64,000 bases of DNA from Brevibacterium limosum (GCF_011617705.1 NZ_CP050154.1:2976001-3040000); one strand, 5' to 3'; counted from the stretch's first letter, positions 28,077-37,714 are shown. The notes: generated by a model not told the origin, from the sequence alone. Numbers and translations are program-made.

Positions 28077-28672
28077 TCGGCCAGCACGTCCTCGATGAGT
28101 CCCTGGAGTGTCGATGCGTCGACTTCACCGACGACTCTGGCCGCGGCCCGGCCCTTCGCATCGAGGACGACCGTCGAGGGGGTGGCCTGCGGGGGCAGGA
28201 CGCCGGAGAGCAGGGAGACCATCTCACCGTTCGTGTCGAGCATGTTCGGGTACGGCACCTGGTAGTTCTGGATGAACGCGTTGGCCGCAGCGTCCTGGTC
28301 ACGGACGTTGACGCCGATGAACTGTGCCTCGTCCCCGAATTCCTCGGACACGGACTTGAGGTCGGGGGCTTCCTTCCGGCACGGCGGACAGGCCGCATAC
28401 CAGAGGTTGATGACGACCGGGGTCGGGCGCAGATCGGCCAGGGACACCGCCTTCCCGTCGAGCGTCTCGAAACTCAGGTCCAGAGGTTCGCCGCGGTCCT
28501 CGACCGCCACCTGCGAGACGACTCCCGAACCGGAGACATAGCCCTGGTCGGATCCGGCCTGATCGGCCAGCTCATCGTTCTCGCTGCAGGCGCTGAGGAC
28601 CAGGGCTGTGCCGGCGGCGACAGCGGAGGTGAAGAGGGCCCGACGATTGAGGGAGCGGCGACCGAAACTCAT
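28073..28672 (-). CDS. TlpA/ResA-like thiol-disulfide oxidoreductase lipoprotein
   Basis: This 199-residue protein reduces apocytochrome c or other extracytoplasmic disulfides with electrons from CcdA. The redox site is WYAACPPCRKEAP (CPPC, against CEPC in B. subtilis ResA). The signal region begins [13 protein letters not shown] and ends at a lipobox LSAC (Cys at about 30), so it resembles a twin-arginine lipoprotein signal. The thioredoxin fold spans about residues 60-195. It overlaps both neighbours by four bases. Confidence 0.88.
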   Translation of the reverse strand: MSFGRRSLNRRALFTSAVAAGTALVLSACSENDELADQAGSDQGYVSGSGVVSQVAVEDRGEPLDLSFETLDGKAVSLADLRPTPVVINLWYAACPPCRKEAPDLKSVSEEFGDEAQFIGVNVRDQDAAANAFIQNYQVPYPNMLDTNGEMVSLLSGVLPPQATPSTVVLDAKGRAAARVVGEVDASTLQGLIEDVLAE

Positions 28673-29310
28673 GCTCCCGCCACCGCGGTGCCCGGCTGCA
28701 GATCCGCGCAGATGCTCTCGTAACTCACGGACACCAGTGTGGATGAATCGAATGTGAAACTGGTGATAGAAGCCAGGTCACATTCGCGCCTGCGCGGGTC
28801 GTGGACGAGCGAGCGCCCTTCCCCCGACAGGCGGGTCATCCAGATCGGCAGCTGGTGGGAGACGATGACTCCCTCGGCGTCCGGACCGCGGAGGTCGAGC
28901 TTGGCTCGCAGGCTGGCCATCGCGGCCCGCATGCGCAGCACGATCTGCTTGTACGGCTCTCCCCAGGACGGGGTGAGCGGGTTGTACAGGCGCACGAAGT
29001 TCTTCGGTTCGGCCAGACGTCGCACGCCCACCTTCTGCCCCTCGAAGGAGTTCGCCGCTTCGATGACGCGATCGTCGTCGAACACCGGCAGTCCGAGAGC
29101 CTCGGACAGGGGCGCGATCGTCTGCTGGGTCCGCAGCAGCGGTGACGCGACGAGTTCGACCGGCCGGTTCGCCGTCGACGCGAAATGCTCGGCCACACGG
29201 GCCGCCATCTCATGCCCGCGCTCGGTGAGACCGAAATGCGGCAGACGACCGTAGAGAATGCCTTCGGGGTTGTCGACTTCGCCGTGACGGACGAGGTGGA
29301 TGGTGGTCAT
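28669..29310 (-). CDS. histidine phosphatase family protein
   Basis: This 213-residue protein belongs to the phosphoglycerate-mutase-like superfamily. The catalytic HisI is in [13 protein letters not shown] at the N-terminus, the arginine in [13 protein letters not shown] and the second histidine in [11 protein letters not shown]. The substrate cannot be read from sequence. The same gene occurs between hemL and tlpA in mycobacteria, so the position is conserved. It overlaps hemL and tlpA by four bases each. Confidence 0.88.
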   Translation of the reverse strand: MTTIHLVRHGEVDNPEGILYGRLPHFGLTERGHEMAARVAEHFASTANRPVELVASPLLRTQQTIAPLSEALGLPVFDDDRVIEAANSFEGQKVGVRRLAEPKNFVRLYNPLTPSWGEPYKQIVLRMRAAMASLRAKLDLRGPDAEGVIVSHQLPIWMTRLSGEGRSLVHDPRRRECDLASITSFTFDSSTLVSVSYESICADLQPGTAVAGA

Positions 29311-30668
29311 GACTGCGTCTTTCCGGCCTCCGGCACCGCGGCCGCAGCCTTGGCAGCTGCGGGCAGGGCGGTGATGATCCGGTCGAGGATCTCATCGGTG
29401 TGGGCGTAGGACAGGAACCAGGCTTCGAATGCGCTCGGGGGCATGTGGATGCCCTGGTCGAGCATGGCGTTGAAGAACGCCGTGTAGCGGTCGACGTTCT
29501 GGGCCCGTGCCTGCTCGTAGTTCGTCACGTCGGTGTCGGTGAAGAACACGGAGAACATCGAGTTCGCGGACTGGATGACGTGGGCGACGCCTTCGGCCTC
29601 CAGGCTCGCAGCGACTGCCGGGCGCAGAATGTCCGCGGCGCGACCGATATGCGAGTACACATCGAGTTCGGTGGTGAGCTTGAGCGTGGCCAGCCCGGCG
29701 GCGGTGGCCACGGGATTGCCCGAGAGCGTTCCTGCCTGGTAGACGGGGCCGGAGGGGGCGAGATGGGCCATGATCTCGGCGCGACCTCCGAAGGCCGCCG
29801 CCGGGAAGCCGCCGCCCATGACCTTGCCGAAGGTGAACAGGTCGGCCGGGCCTTCGGGGTAGCCGAAGGTTTCGGCTTCGAAGCCGTACCAGCCGGCTGC
29901 CGAGACGCGGAAGCCGGTCATCACTTCGTCGCTGATCATCAGCGCACCGTGGGCCTTGGTCAGGCGGCGGATGGTGTTCGTGAAACCGTCGCGGGGAGGC
30001 ACGACGCCCATATTGCCGGGGCTGGCTTCGGTGATGACGCAGGCGATGTCCTCACCGTGTTCGGCGAACACGGCTTCGAGTCCGGCGGCATCGTTGTAGT
30101 CGACGACGATCGTGTCCTGCGCCTGGGCTCCGGTGACTCCGGGGGTGTCGGGCAGGGAGAATGTGGCCAGTCCGGAGCCGGCCTGGGCCAGCAGGGAGTC
30201 GACGTGACCGTGGTAGCAGCCGGCGAACTTCACGACCTTGGACCGTCCCGTGTATCCGCGGGCCAGGCGGATCGCCGACATCGTCGCCTCGGTGCCCGAG
30301 GACACGAGGCGCACCTGGTCGACGGGATCGATGCGGTTGACGATCTCCTCGGCGAGTTCGACCTCCCCGGTCGACGGGGTGCCGAAGGAGAACCCCTTGA
30401 CGGCGGCTTCCTGGACGGCCGCGACCACCTCGGGACGGGAATGGCCCATGATCATCGGACCCCAGGATCCGATGAGGTCGATGTAGTCGTTGCCATCGGC
30501 GTCGCGCAGCCAGGCGCCGGTCGCCTCGGTGATGAAACGGGGGGTGCCGCCGACGGCCTTGAACGCGCGGACCGGGGAGTTCACTCCGCCGGGGATGACC
30601 GCCTCGGCGCGGGTGAAGAGGGCGGCGGACCGATCGGTGGTGTGACCGTTCGTCTCTGCTGTCGTCAT
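29307..30668 (-). CDS. hemL: glutamate-1-semialdehyde 2,1-aminomutase
   Basis: This PLP enzyme (453 aa) forms 5-aminolevulinate from glutamate-1-semialdehyde, the product of the HemA part of the fused gene upstream. Motifs are [11 protein letters not shown] near residue 26, [15 protein letters not shown], the PLP aspartate region [10 protein letters not shown], and the Schiff-base lysine in [18 protein letters not shown]. The start at 30668 is 69 bases after the marR stop. Confidence 0.96.
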   Translation of the reverse strand: MTTAETNGHTTDRSAALFTRAEAVIPGGVNSPVRAFKAVGGTPRFITEATGAWLRDADGNDYIDLIGSWGPMIMGHSRPEVVAAVQEAAVKGFSFGTPSTGEVELAEEIVNRIDPVDQVRLVSSGTEATMSAIRLARGYTGRSKVVKFAGCYHGHVDSLLAQAGSGLATFSLPDTPGVTGAQAQDTIVVDYNDAAGLEAVFAEHGEDIACVITEASPGNMGVVPPRDGFTNTIRRLTKAHGALMISDEVMTGFRVSAAGWYGFEAETFGYPEGPADLFTFGKVMGGGFPAAAFGGRAEIMAHLAPSGPVYQAGTLSGNPVATAAGLATLKLTTELDVYSHIGRAADILRPAVAASLEAEGVAHVIQSANSMFSVFFTDTDVTNYEQARAQNVDRYTAFFNAMLDQGIHMPPSAFEAWFLSYAHTDEILDRIITALPAAAKAAAAVPEAGKTQS

Positions 30669-30737
30669 GGTTCTCCTCTGATTCTTCGCGGGTCGGGTTT
30701 CGTCCCGGGAACGTTGTCGGATACGCGTGGGGACGGC

Positions 30738-31205
30738 TCAGGCGCCGTCGATTTCGGTCATATGGTCGTAGACTTTCGTGAAGATCCGGCCCAGAGTCTC
30801 CATCTCCTCAGGGTCGAGGAGATCGACGAGGTGGCTGCGGACTCCGGAGACATGATCGGGGGCGGCGGCCTGGAGCAGCTGCCACCCGGCTGTGGTCATC
30901 ACGCAGTTGACGCCGCGGCCGTCCTCGGGGATGGCGGAGCGCTCGAGCAGTCCGCGCTTCTCCATCCGGGCGACGCTGTGGGTCAGCCGGGACCGGGACA
31001 TGGTGGTGTCTGTGGCCAGCAGCGCCATCCGCATCGTCCGGTCCTCGTGTTCGGACAGTCGCACGAGGATCTCGTACTCGGGCAGGCCGATGCCGTGCCT
31101 CTCACGCAGCTCCTTGTCCAGCTGTGCGCTGAGCAGCTGAGAGCCGTTGAGGTAGCTGCGCCAGGCTTTCTGGTCGACGGCGGACAGCCAGCGAGGCTCG
31201 GTCAT
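30738..31205 (-). CDS. MarR family transcriptional regulator
   Basis: This 155-residue protein has the MarR winged helix: a dimerisation helix (residues 1-35), the recognition part MSRSRLTHSVARMEKRGLLER (residues about 68-88), and the wing with EDGRGVNCVMTTAG. Its ATG overlaps the hemB stop (TGATG), so it is coupled to the heme genes. The effector is unknown; in-operon placement suggests response to a porphyrin, oxidant or phenolic compound, which is only inference. Confidence 0.88.
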   Translation of the reverse strand: MTEPRWLSAVDQKAWRSYLNGSQLLSAQLDKELRERHGIGLPEYEILVRLSEHEDRTMRMALLATDTTMSRSRLTHSVARMEKRGLLERSAIPEDGRGVNCVMTTAGWQLLQAAAPDHVSGVRSHLVDLLDPEEMETLGRIFTKVYDHMTEIDGA

Positions 31206-32233
31206 CACCGGCCCCCGACTGCGCTGCGGCTCGAGGTGTGACCTGCGGCGTCGGCTTGGAGGCGCTGGGCGACCTCGGTGGCCCAGTAGGTGAGGATCGC
31301 GTCGGTGCCGGCGCGTTTGAAGGCGATGAGGGATTCGTCGATCGCCTTCTCCCGGTCGATGGCTCCGGCGGCGGCTGCGAATTCGATCATCGCGTACTCC
31401 CCGGACACCTGGTAGGTCCACACGGGCACGATGGATTCCTGAGCCACCTCGGCGAGCACGTCGAGGTACGGCAGTCCCGGTTTGACCATGACGATATCGG
31501 CACCTTCGGCGAGGTCGAGGCCGAGTTCGCGCAGCGCCTCGCGGCCATTCGCCGGATCCTGCTGGTAGGTCTTGCGGTCGCCCTTGAGTTCGGAGTCCAC
31601 CGCTTCGCGGAAGGGACCGTAGAAGGCGGAGGCGTACTTCGCGGTGTAGCCCATGACGACGGTGTCGGTGAATCCGGCGACGTCGAGGGCCTCCCGGCAG
31701 TAGGCGACCTGCCCGTCCATCATCCCCGAGAGGCCGAGCACTTCGGCTCCGGCGCGGGCCTGGGCCAGTGCCATCGAAGCGTAGCGATCGAGTGTGGCGT
31801 CGTTGTCGACTCCCCCGGCCTGATCGAGGACTCCGCAGTGGCCGTGGGAGGTGAATTCGTCGAGGCACAGGTCCGCCATGACCACGGTGTCGTCGCCGAC
31901 TTCGCGGGCCAGCAGCGACAGGGCCCGGTTGAGGATGCCCTCGGGGTCGTCGGCCTGTGAGCCGATCTCATCCTTGTGTTCGGGGATGCCGAAGAGCATG
32001 AGTCCGCCGACTCCGGCCGCAACCGCTTCCCGGGCGGCCTCGAGCAGGGAGTCGAGCGTGTGCTGAACGACTCCGGGCATTCCGCCCAACGGCAGCGGTT
32101 CGCTCAGGCCCTCCTTGACGAACATCGGCAGGATGAGTTCGGAGGGGTGGAGGCGCACCTCGGAGACGAGGCGACGCAGGGCCGGGGTCGACCGCAGCCG
32201 ACGGGGGCGGATGGATCCGGGGACCAATGACAT
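31205..32233 (-). CDS. hemB: porphobilinogen synthase (ALA dehydratase)
   Basis: This 342-residue enzyme joins two aminolevulinates to porphobilinogen. The first Schiff-base lysine is in [19 protein letters not shown] and the second in [15 protein letters not shown]. The metal region reads [14 protein letters not shown], lacking the full cysteine triad of zinc enzymes, so it looks like the magnesium/monovalent-cation type. It lies two bases after hemD and overlaps marR. Confidence 0.96.
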   Translation of the reverse strand: MSLVPGSIRPRRLRSTPALRRLVSEVRLHPSELILPMFVKEGLSEPLPLGGMPGVVQHTLDSLLEAAREAVAAGVGGLMLFGIPEHKDEIGSQADDPEGILNRALSLLAREVGDDTVVMADLCLDEFTSHGHCGVLDQAGGVDNDATLDRYASMALAQARAGAEVLGLSGMMDGQVAYCREALDVAGFTDTVVMGYTAKYASAFYGPFREAVDSELKGDRKTYQQDPANGREALRELGLDLAEGADIVMVKPGLPYLDVLAEVAQESIVPVWTYQVSGEYAMIEFAAAAGAIDREKAIDESLIAFKRAGTDAILTYWATEVAQRLQADAAGHTSSRSAVGGR

Positions 32234-32234
32234 G

Positions 32235-33839
32235 TCAGGCCTTCCTTCTGCGGCGCTTCTGACTCGGACGCTGCGGGGAGATCCCGGTTTCCACGTCTTC
32301 GGCGCGCTGGGTGAGTGCGAATTCGACGAGACCGTCGATGAGCGAGGTGAGGTTGGCCTCCTCGGCGAGGACGTCGACGCGCAGTCCGTGTTCGGCCGCG
32401 GTGTTCGCCGTCGCCGGACCGATGCAGCAGATCACCGAGGTGGGGGCGGGTTTGCCGGCGATGCCGACGAGGTTGCGCACCGTCGAGGACGAGGTGAAGA
32501 GGAAGGCGTCGAAGTCGCCGGCCTTGATGGATTCGCGGATCGGCGCCGGTGGCGGAGAGGCGCGCACGGTGCGGTAGGCGGTGACGTCGTCGGGGTCCCA
32601 GCCCTTCTCGAGCAGCCCGGCCACGAGCACCTCGGTGGCGATATCGGCACGGGGCAGGAGCACGGTGTTCATCGGGTCGATGTCATCGACGAAGTCCGGC
32701 CAGGCCGCGGCCAGGCCGCGTGCTGAGTGCTCCCCGTCGGGAACGAGGTCGGGGGTGATTCCCCAGTCGACCAGGGCTGCGGCGGTGCGGCCCCCGACGG
32801 CTGCGACCTTGACTCCGGCCATCGAGCGGGAGTCGAGTCCGAAGTCTTCGAACCACATGCGCACAGCACGTACGGCGTTGACCGAGGTGAAGCCGACCCA
32901 TTCGTAGGATCCGTCGACGAGGCCGCGGATCGCCTTCTCCATCTGGGTCGGCGTGCGCGGGGGCTGAACGGCGATGGTGGGCACGACGGTGCCGACGGCA
33001 CCGAGTTCGGCCAGGGCTTCTGCAGTGGAGGTTCCCTGTTCCTTGGTCCGCGGGATGAGCACCTGCCAGCCGAAGAGCGGTTTGGATTCGAACCAGCCGA
33101 GCTCACCTCTGGATTCCACTCCCTGCCCCATGATCACCACCATACGATCAGTTCCTGACTGCGCCATGGACAGCGCCTGCTTCAAGGTCGTCTCCACGCT
33201 CGTCTGTTCGATCGTGGAGATCCCCCAGCCGAGGAGCACCTTCGTGTCCTCGTCCCAGCCGTCGACCAGCAGTGCCTCGATGGCCTGTTCGTGGGCGGCG
33301 GCGGTGCCGGTGAGCACATGGGTGGTGTTGCGGTGGCGGGAGACGTCGACATGAGTCTGCGGTCCGGCTTCGATGAAGCGCACGGATCGGACTCGGTTGG
33401 TCGTCAGCGCCGTTCCGGTGTAAGCCGCCGTCGAGGCGGAGAGTCCGACTCCGGGCACGATTTCGACCTCGACCTGTTCCTTCCGGCAGACAGCGGCTTC
33501 TGCGGTCGTGGTGGTGAAGATGATTCCGTCATCGGAGCTCAGCCGCACCACGGTCTTGTCCGGACGGGCGAGTTCGGCCATGCGGCGGCCACGGGTCGAG
33601 GCGGCGACTCCGAGGTCTGCGGCATCGATGAGGGTCGCGGCCTGCGGCACGTACGCGGTGACGATCTCGGAGTGGACATCGGCGTCATAGACGACGGTTT
33701 CGGCGGTGGCGAGGATTTCGGCGCCGCGCATCGTCATCAGACCCGATTCGCCGGGTCCGCTGCCGATGAAGACGACGCGTGGGGCTGCCGGCAGGAGTCG
33801 GCGCGGCTGCACCTGACCCGTTGTCGGTTGGCTGTTCAT
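32235..33839 (-). CDS. hemD: uroporphyrinogen-III synthase with N-terminal methyltransferase-like domain
   Basis: This 534-residue protein has two parts. Residues about 20-250 resemble uroporphyrinogen-III methyltransferase ([34 protein letters not shown]), but the SAM-binding GGDP motif is replaced by LSSDDGIIF, so methylation is doubtful. Residues about 258-515 are HemD, which closes and inverts ring [33 protein letters not shown], and the end [17 protein letters not shown]. The same two-domain plan is known in mycobacterial HemD. The tail is basic (KRRRRKA). It overlaps hemAC by four bases. Confidence 0.9.
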   Translation of the reverse strand: MNSQPTTGQVQPRRLLPAAPRVVFIGSGPGESGLMTMRGAEILATAETVVYDADVHSEIVTAYVPQAATLIDAADLGVAASTRGRRMAELARPDKTVVRLSSDDGIIFTTTTAEAAVCRKEQVEVEIVPGVGLSASTAAYTGTALTTNRVRSVRFIEAGPQTHVDVSRHRNTTHVLTGTAAAHEQAIEALLVDGWDEDTKVLLGWGISTIEQTSVETTLKQALSMAQSGTDRMVVIMGQGVESRGELGWFESKPLFGWQVLIPRTKEQGTSTAEALAELGAVGTVVPTIAVQPPRTPTQMEKAIRGLVDGSYEWVGFTSVNAVRAVRMWFEDFGLDSRSMAGVKVAAVGGRTAAALVDWGITPDLVPDGEHSARGLAAAWPDFVDDIDPMNTVLLPRADIATEVLVAGLLEKGWDPDDVTAYRTVRASPPPAPIRESIKAGDFDAFLFTSSSTVRNLVGIAGKPAPTSVICCIGPATANTAAEHGLRVDVLAEEANLTSLIDGLVEFALTQRAEDVETGISPQRPSQKRRRRKA

Positions 33840-36313
33840 CCCTGCTCCTGAACCTTGACGGGGGTGAGGTGATCGGCGCTGGTGGCCGGGTCGATGCCGA
33901 GGCGTCCCAAGAGGTCTTCGGCTGCGGCGGTGCCGAGTTCGTCGGCGACCCGTGCCAGCTCCTTGGCGGTCACAGACAGCTGCTGTTCGCCGCCGGTGCT
34001 CCAGTCGACGTCGAGGAGGGCGGGCAGCTCGGTGCTCTGGCGAGTGCGGGCGAGCTTGCCGTCGTCATCGGCCATGACGGCGTCGACGACGAATTCGGTG
34101 CCTTCGATCTTCGCCAGCGCGCCGATGGGTGCCGAGCAGCCGGCTTCGGCGCGGGAGAGGATCGCCCGCTCACAGGTCACGGCGAGGTCTGTGGTCTGGT
34201 CGTGGATCCGGCGCAGGGCAGCACGCACCTCGGCGTCTCGGTCGAGGATGTCCTGGGAGGTCGCAAAGGCACTGTCGGCCCCGCGTGTCTCCACGGCCAG
34301 GGCGCCCTGACCGGGTGCCGGCAGCATGACATCGAAGTTGAGCGAATCCGTGGCCTCGGCTAGGCGGCCGATGCGACGGACGCCCGCGGCGGCGAGCACA
34401 ACGGCGTCGAGGCGGCCGTCGCGGACATGGGCGATGCGGGTGTCGACGTTTCCGCGCACACCACGGACCTCGATATCGGGACGTGCGGCACGCAGCTGCA
34501 CGGCGCGACGCGGCGAACCGGTGCCGATGACGGACCCGGCGGGCAGATCATTCAGACTCAGCCCGTCACGGCCGATGAGGACATCGGCAGGGTCGACGCG
34601 CGGCGGGATGGCTGCCATCTGGATGCCCGCCTCGGGGGTGGTGGGCAGGTCCTTGAGCGAGTGAACGGCCAGGTCGATCTTGCCCTGGTGAAGGGCCTGA
34701 CGGACGGCGGAGACGAAGACTCCGGTGCCGCCGAACCCGGCCAGGGGCGACATGTTGACGTCACCCTCGGTGACGACCTCGACGATCTCGACGCGCCAGC
34801 CGGTCAGGGCCGCGATCTGATGGGCGATCGCCGTGGACTGGGAGCGGGCCAGCTGTGACCGGCGGGTGCCCAGACGCACTGTGCGGCCGCTGAAGTGCTC
34901 AGGTTCGACGATGTCGAGGGTGTGGTCGGCGACCGGGCGAATGCCGTCGGCCTCGACGTGGTGGGCGCTGGCGGCCGTCGCGACCTTCGTCTCCGGCGGC
35001 GTCTTGGCGTGGGCGACCTTGTTCACGGGCAGGTCGAAGAGCTGCATGAGGGCCTGGGCGTAGTCGACCTCGGATTCGGTCACGGCGAGTTCCTTGACCT
35101 TCACTGTGGGGGTGTGGATGAGCTTCTCGGCCACCCGGTGCAGGGACTTGCGGATCTCGGCGAACGCCTTCTCGTCGACGGCATCACCGAGCTTCTTCTC
35201 CAGCCGCTGCGTCTCCGACGCGAGCACGTCCTTGGCATGGGAGCGCAGGGCGGTCACGGTCGGGGCGACGGAGCGTTCCTTGTTTCCGGTGGCGATGTTC
35301 TCCAGTTCGGCGGAGATGATCGCGCGGACGGCGTCGATGGTGCCGGCGACCTTCGCATCGCTTTCCTTGTCGGAGCTGCGCAGCAGCTCGCGGATCTCCC
35401 CGAGGCCGAAGAGGGCGACATGTTCGAACTCGCGGACGCTGGGGTCGATGTCGTGCGGCAGGGCGAGGTCGATGAAGGCCTTGTTCGCAGCGCCTTTGGG
35501 GTTCTGCGAGAGGCCGGCGACGATGTCATCTCGGCTGACGACGACTCCGCGGGCACCGGTGCAGGAGACGATGAGGTCTGCGTCGGCGATCTCTTCGGCC
35601 ATGATGCGCGGGGTGAGTTCGCGGGCACGTCCGCCCACCTCGGCGACGAGGCGTTCGGCCTTGTCGAGGGTGCGGTTGAGCACGGTGATGTGGGCGACGC
35701 CCTCCTTGTGCAGCCCGGACACGACGAGTCCGGACATGGCTCCGGCGCCGATGACCAGCGCATTGGCAGCCCGCAGGGACCCGATGTGCGCGGCCGAGGC
35801 TTCGATGCCGGCACCGAAGAGGGAGCGCGCGACCTCTCCGAGGTCGGTCTCCGAGTGGGCGCGCTTGCCCACGCGCAGCGCCTGCTGCAGTGCTTGGGAG
35901 AGTTCGGAGGTCAGGGCCTTGTCCGACTGCGAATCCGTGAACGCCGACCGAAGCTGGCCAAGTATTTGGGCCTCGCCGATGGCCATCGAGTCGAGCCCGC
36001 AGGCGACCCTGAGCAGGTGCTCCATGGCCTGGTGGTCGTAGTGGGCGTAGAAGTGCCCGGCGATATCGGACCATTCTTTGTCGATCGAGGTTACGAGGGC
36101 GTTGCCGAGGTCTGCGAGTCCGCCGTGGAAGGCCGAGACGTCGGCGATGAGTTCGAGGCGGTTGCAGGTCGAGAGCACCGCGAGGCCCTCGACGCTCTCT
36201 CCGACCAGGGCGTCCCGGCGCAGAGTGCCGACCTCACCGGCGCCGAAGGCCATTCGGTCGAGCATGTCGATCGGAGCCGACTGATGTGAAATGCCGAGAA
36301 CCAAGAGAGTCAA
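33836..36313 (-). CDS. fused glutamyl-tRNA reductase / hydroxymethylbilane synthase
   Basis: One uninterrupted frame encodes 825 residues. Residues 1-430 are HemA: GISHQSAPI at 7-15, the catalytic cysteine Cys50 in LSTCNRLEL, GLDSMAIGEAQILGQ at 106-120, an NADPH-binding VIGAGAMSG near 187, and a helical C-terminal dimerisation region. A linker with low conservation (about 431-475) leads to HemC (478-820): RLGTRRSQLA, HSLKDLPTTP at 551-560, GTGSPRRAVQL, PAPGQGALAVE and the dipyrromethane-cofactor cysteine Cys726 in AGCSAPIGA. All key residues are kept in both halves. Mycobacteria encode these as adjacent genes hemA and hemC; here they are joined. It overlaps rex and hemD by four bases each. 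Confidence 0.94.
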   Translation of the reverse strand: MTLLVLGISHQSAPIDMLDRMAFGAGEVGTLRRDALVGESVEGLAVLSTCNRLELIADVSAFHGGLADLGNALVTSIDKEWSDIAGHFYAHYDHQAMEHLLRVACGLDSMAIGEAQILGQLRSAFTDSQSDKALTSELSQALQQALRVGKRAHSETDLGEVARSLFGAGIEASAAHIGSLRAANALVIGAGAMSGLVVSGLHKEGVAHITVLNRTLDKAERLVAEVGGRARELTPRIMAEEIADADLIVSCTGARGVVVSRDDIVAGLSQNPKGAANKAFIDLALPHDIDPSVREFEHVALFGLGEIRELLRSSDKESDAKVAGTIDAVRAIISAELENIATGNKERSVAPTVTALRSHAKDVLASETQRLEKKLGDAVDEKAFAEIRKSLHRVAEKLIHTPTVKVKELAVTESEVDYAQALMQLFDLPVNKVAHAKTPPETKVATAASAHHVEADGIRPVADHTLDIVEPEHFSGRTVRLGTRRSQLARSQSTAIAHQIAALTGWRVEIVEVVTEGDVNMSPLAGFGGTGVFVSAVRQALHQGKIDLAVHSLKDLPTTPEAGIQMAAIPPRVDPADVLIGRDGLSLNDLPAGSVIGTGSPRRAVQLRAARPDIEVRGVRGNVDTRIAHVRDGRLDAVVLAAAGVRRIGRLAEATDSLNFDVMLPAPGQGALAVETRGADSAFATSQDILDRDAEVRAALRRIHDQTTDLAVTCERAILSRAEAGCSAPIGALAKIEGTEFVVDAVMADDDGKLARTRQSTELPALLDVDWSTGGEQQLSVTAKELARVADELGTAAAEDLLGRLGIDPATSADHLTPVKVQEQG

Positions 36314-37005
36314 TTCCTGTGCTCCTCAAAACCAGGGTTGAGCGGTGCCGTGTCCAGCGCCGAATAGTATGCGAGTACTTGCAGCTCACTGGCCAAGTCG
36401 ACTTGATGGACACGGACGGTATCCGGTGCGTCGAGCACGGTGGGTGAGAAATTGAGAATGCCGCGCACACCTGCTTCGACGGCCTTCTGGGCCGCCGCGG
36501 GCGCCGCGGCTGCGGGGACGGCCATGACCACCAGGTCGATGTGTTCGGACCAGGCGGGCAGGTCGTCCAAGGAGGAGACGGTCAGGGCACCGATGGCGGT
36601 GCCGATCTTCTCCTCGTCGATGTCGAAGACGGCGGTCAGACGCAGGCCGCGGCGACGGAATCCGGCGTAGTCGGCCAGTGCCGAGCCGAGGCGTCCGGCG
36701 CCGATGATGGCGACGCGACGATCTCGGTCGAGGCCGAGGAAGGTCCGCAGAGTAGCGGCCAGCTCCGGACAGGAGTAGCCGACACCGCGGGTTCCCGATC
36801 GTCCCAGCTGTGACAGGTCTTTGCGCAGGATCGACGGGGACACCCCGCTGCGTGCGGCGAGGTCCTCCGACGACACTGTGTCCTGGCCGGTGGCGGCAAT
36901 CGTCTCGACGGTCTGCAGATAGATCGGGAGTCGGGATATCACGCGCTCGGGTACGTCCTTGCGAACGACACCCTCAATCCTGTTGGCGGACAGAATCTCG
37001 CCCAC
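36310..37005 (-). CDS. rex: redox-sensing transcriptional repressor Rex
   Basis: This 231-residue repressor senses the NADH/NAD+ ratio. An N-terminal winged helix (residues about 15-85: RLPIYLQTVETIA, SPSILRKDLSQLGRSGTRGVGY) is followed by a Rossmann domain with VAIIGAGRLGSALADYAGF near residue 95 and a C-terminal helix. It is the first gene of the heme/cytochrome run and its stop overlaps the hemAC start, suggesting control of, or response together with, respiratory heme supply. I did not find a clear TTGTGA-type Rex operator upstream. Confidence 0.94.
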   Translation of the reverse strand: MGEILSANRIEGVVRKDVPERVISRLPIYLQTVETIAATGQDTVSSEDLAARSGVSPSILRKDLSQLGRSGTRGVGYSCPELAATLRTFLGLDRDRRVAIIGAGRLGSALADYAGFRRRGLRLTAVFDIDEEKIGTAIGALTVSSLDDLPAWSEHIDLVVMAVPAAAAPAAAQKAVEAGVRGILNFSPTVLDAPDTVRVHQVDLASELQVLAYYSALDTAPLNPGFEEHRN

Positions 37006-37032
37006 GAATCCGTCTCACTCCTTCAATCGATC

Positions 37033-37278
37033 TCATGCGCCCAAGGCGTCGAGCGTCTTGGACAGCCGATCCTTATCGACTCGATGAAAACTGTGCTGTC
37101 GCCCGTTAAGGAGAACGACGGGAACATCCCAGCCGTACCGTGCGGCCAGATCGTCATCGCTGTCGATGTCGATCTCGGTCACGATCACATCTCTGCCCGC
37201 AGCCACCTCGGTGACGGCCTGCAGCGCCGCAGCGCACAGATGGCAGTCGACGCGCGTGAGGAAGGTCAGTTCGACCAT
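37033..37278 (-). CDS. glutaredoxin family protein (DUF836 type)
   Basis: This 81-residue thioredoxin-fold protein begins VELTFLTRVDCHLCAAALQAV with a CHLC redox site, and has a cis-proline block WDVPVVLLNGRQ near residue 53. Small proteins of this kind precede hemA in other actinobacteria; the partner is not known. A GAGGAG site sits upstream of the ATG, and rex begins 27 bases after its stop. Confidence 0.85.
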   Translation of the reverse strand: MVELTFLTRVDCHLCAAALQAVTEVAAGRDVIVTEIDIDSDDDLAARYGWDVPVVLLNGRQHSFHRVDKDRLSKTLDALGA

Positions 37279-37350
37279 GGCTCACTCCTCATCGGGTGCA
37301 ACAAACCCCGCCGAGAAATCACTCGAGCGGGGGCGTAGGACCGTTGGGTC

Positions 37351-37449
37351 TTACTTCTTGTTGCGACGCTGGTGACGTGTCTTGCGAAGCTGCTTGCGGT
37401 GCTTCTTCTTCGACATACGCTTGCGGCGCTTCTTGATGACTGAGCCCAC
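37351..37449 (-). CDS. small ribosomal protein bS22 (AURKAIP1/COX24 domain)
   Basis: This 32-residue, extremely basic protein starts at a GTG with AAGGGG seven bases upstream. The sequence starts MGSVIKKRRKRMSKKKH and ends QRRNKK. It matches the actinobacterial AURKAIP1/COX24-domain protein identified as ribosomal protein bS22 in mycobacterial 30S subunits. It is too short for usual gene calling. In mycobacteria it also lies between proC and hemA. Confidence 0.9.
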   Translation of the reverse strand: MGSVIKKRRKRMSKKKHRKQLRKTRHQRRNKK

Positions 37450-37612
37450 TCGGGTACCCCTTGTGCTTGTCGGTGGAGGGTGAACAGCAGGTGCCCACCC
37501 ATTGAACTAACCGTGCAATTCTATCGCTTGGGCGCCTGCTTTCCCAAAACTGTGTCCAGATCCACAACGGCGTCCCCGACCGATCCGCGCGGCGGCGGGG
37601 TTCGGGTCCGAC

Positions 37613-37665
37613 TCAGGCGGCGTGCGGGACGGGACCGGTTCAGGCGGCGTGCGGGGCGGGGCCGG
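37613..37665. repeat. 26-base tandem duplication
   Basis: Bases 37613-37638 and 37640-37665 are identical at all but two positions, with a period of 27. They lie in the 285-base non-coding gap between bS22 and the 3' end of acuC, which otherwise holds no gene. Confidence 0.8.
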
Positions 37666-37714
37666 GCTCGGCGAGGAACCGCGCTCGGTTCGGGCGGGCC
37701 GACCGCACCGCTGG

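Noticed and set aside
29400..31241. A 613-codon plus-strand frame opposite hemL and marR
   Set aside because: Shadow of confident genes on the other strand; no start signal or homology.
33836..36313. HemA-HemC join as a frameshift artefact
   Set aside because: The frame is continuous, codon use is uniform, and both domains are complete with a plausible linker; only an external read check could overturn it.
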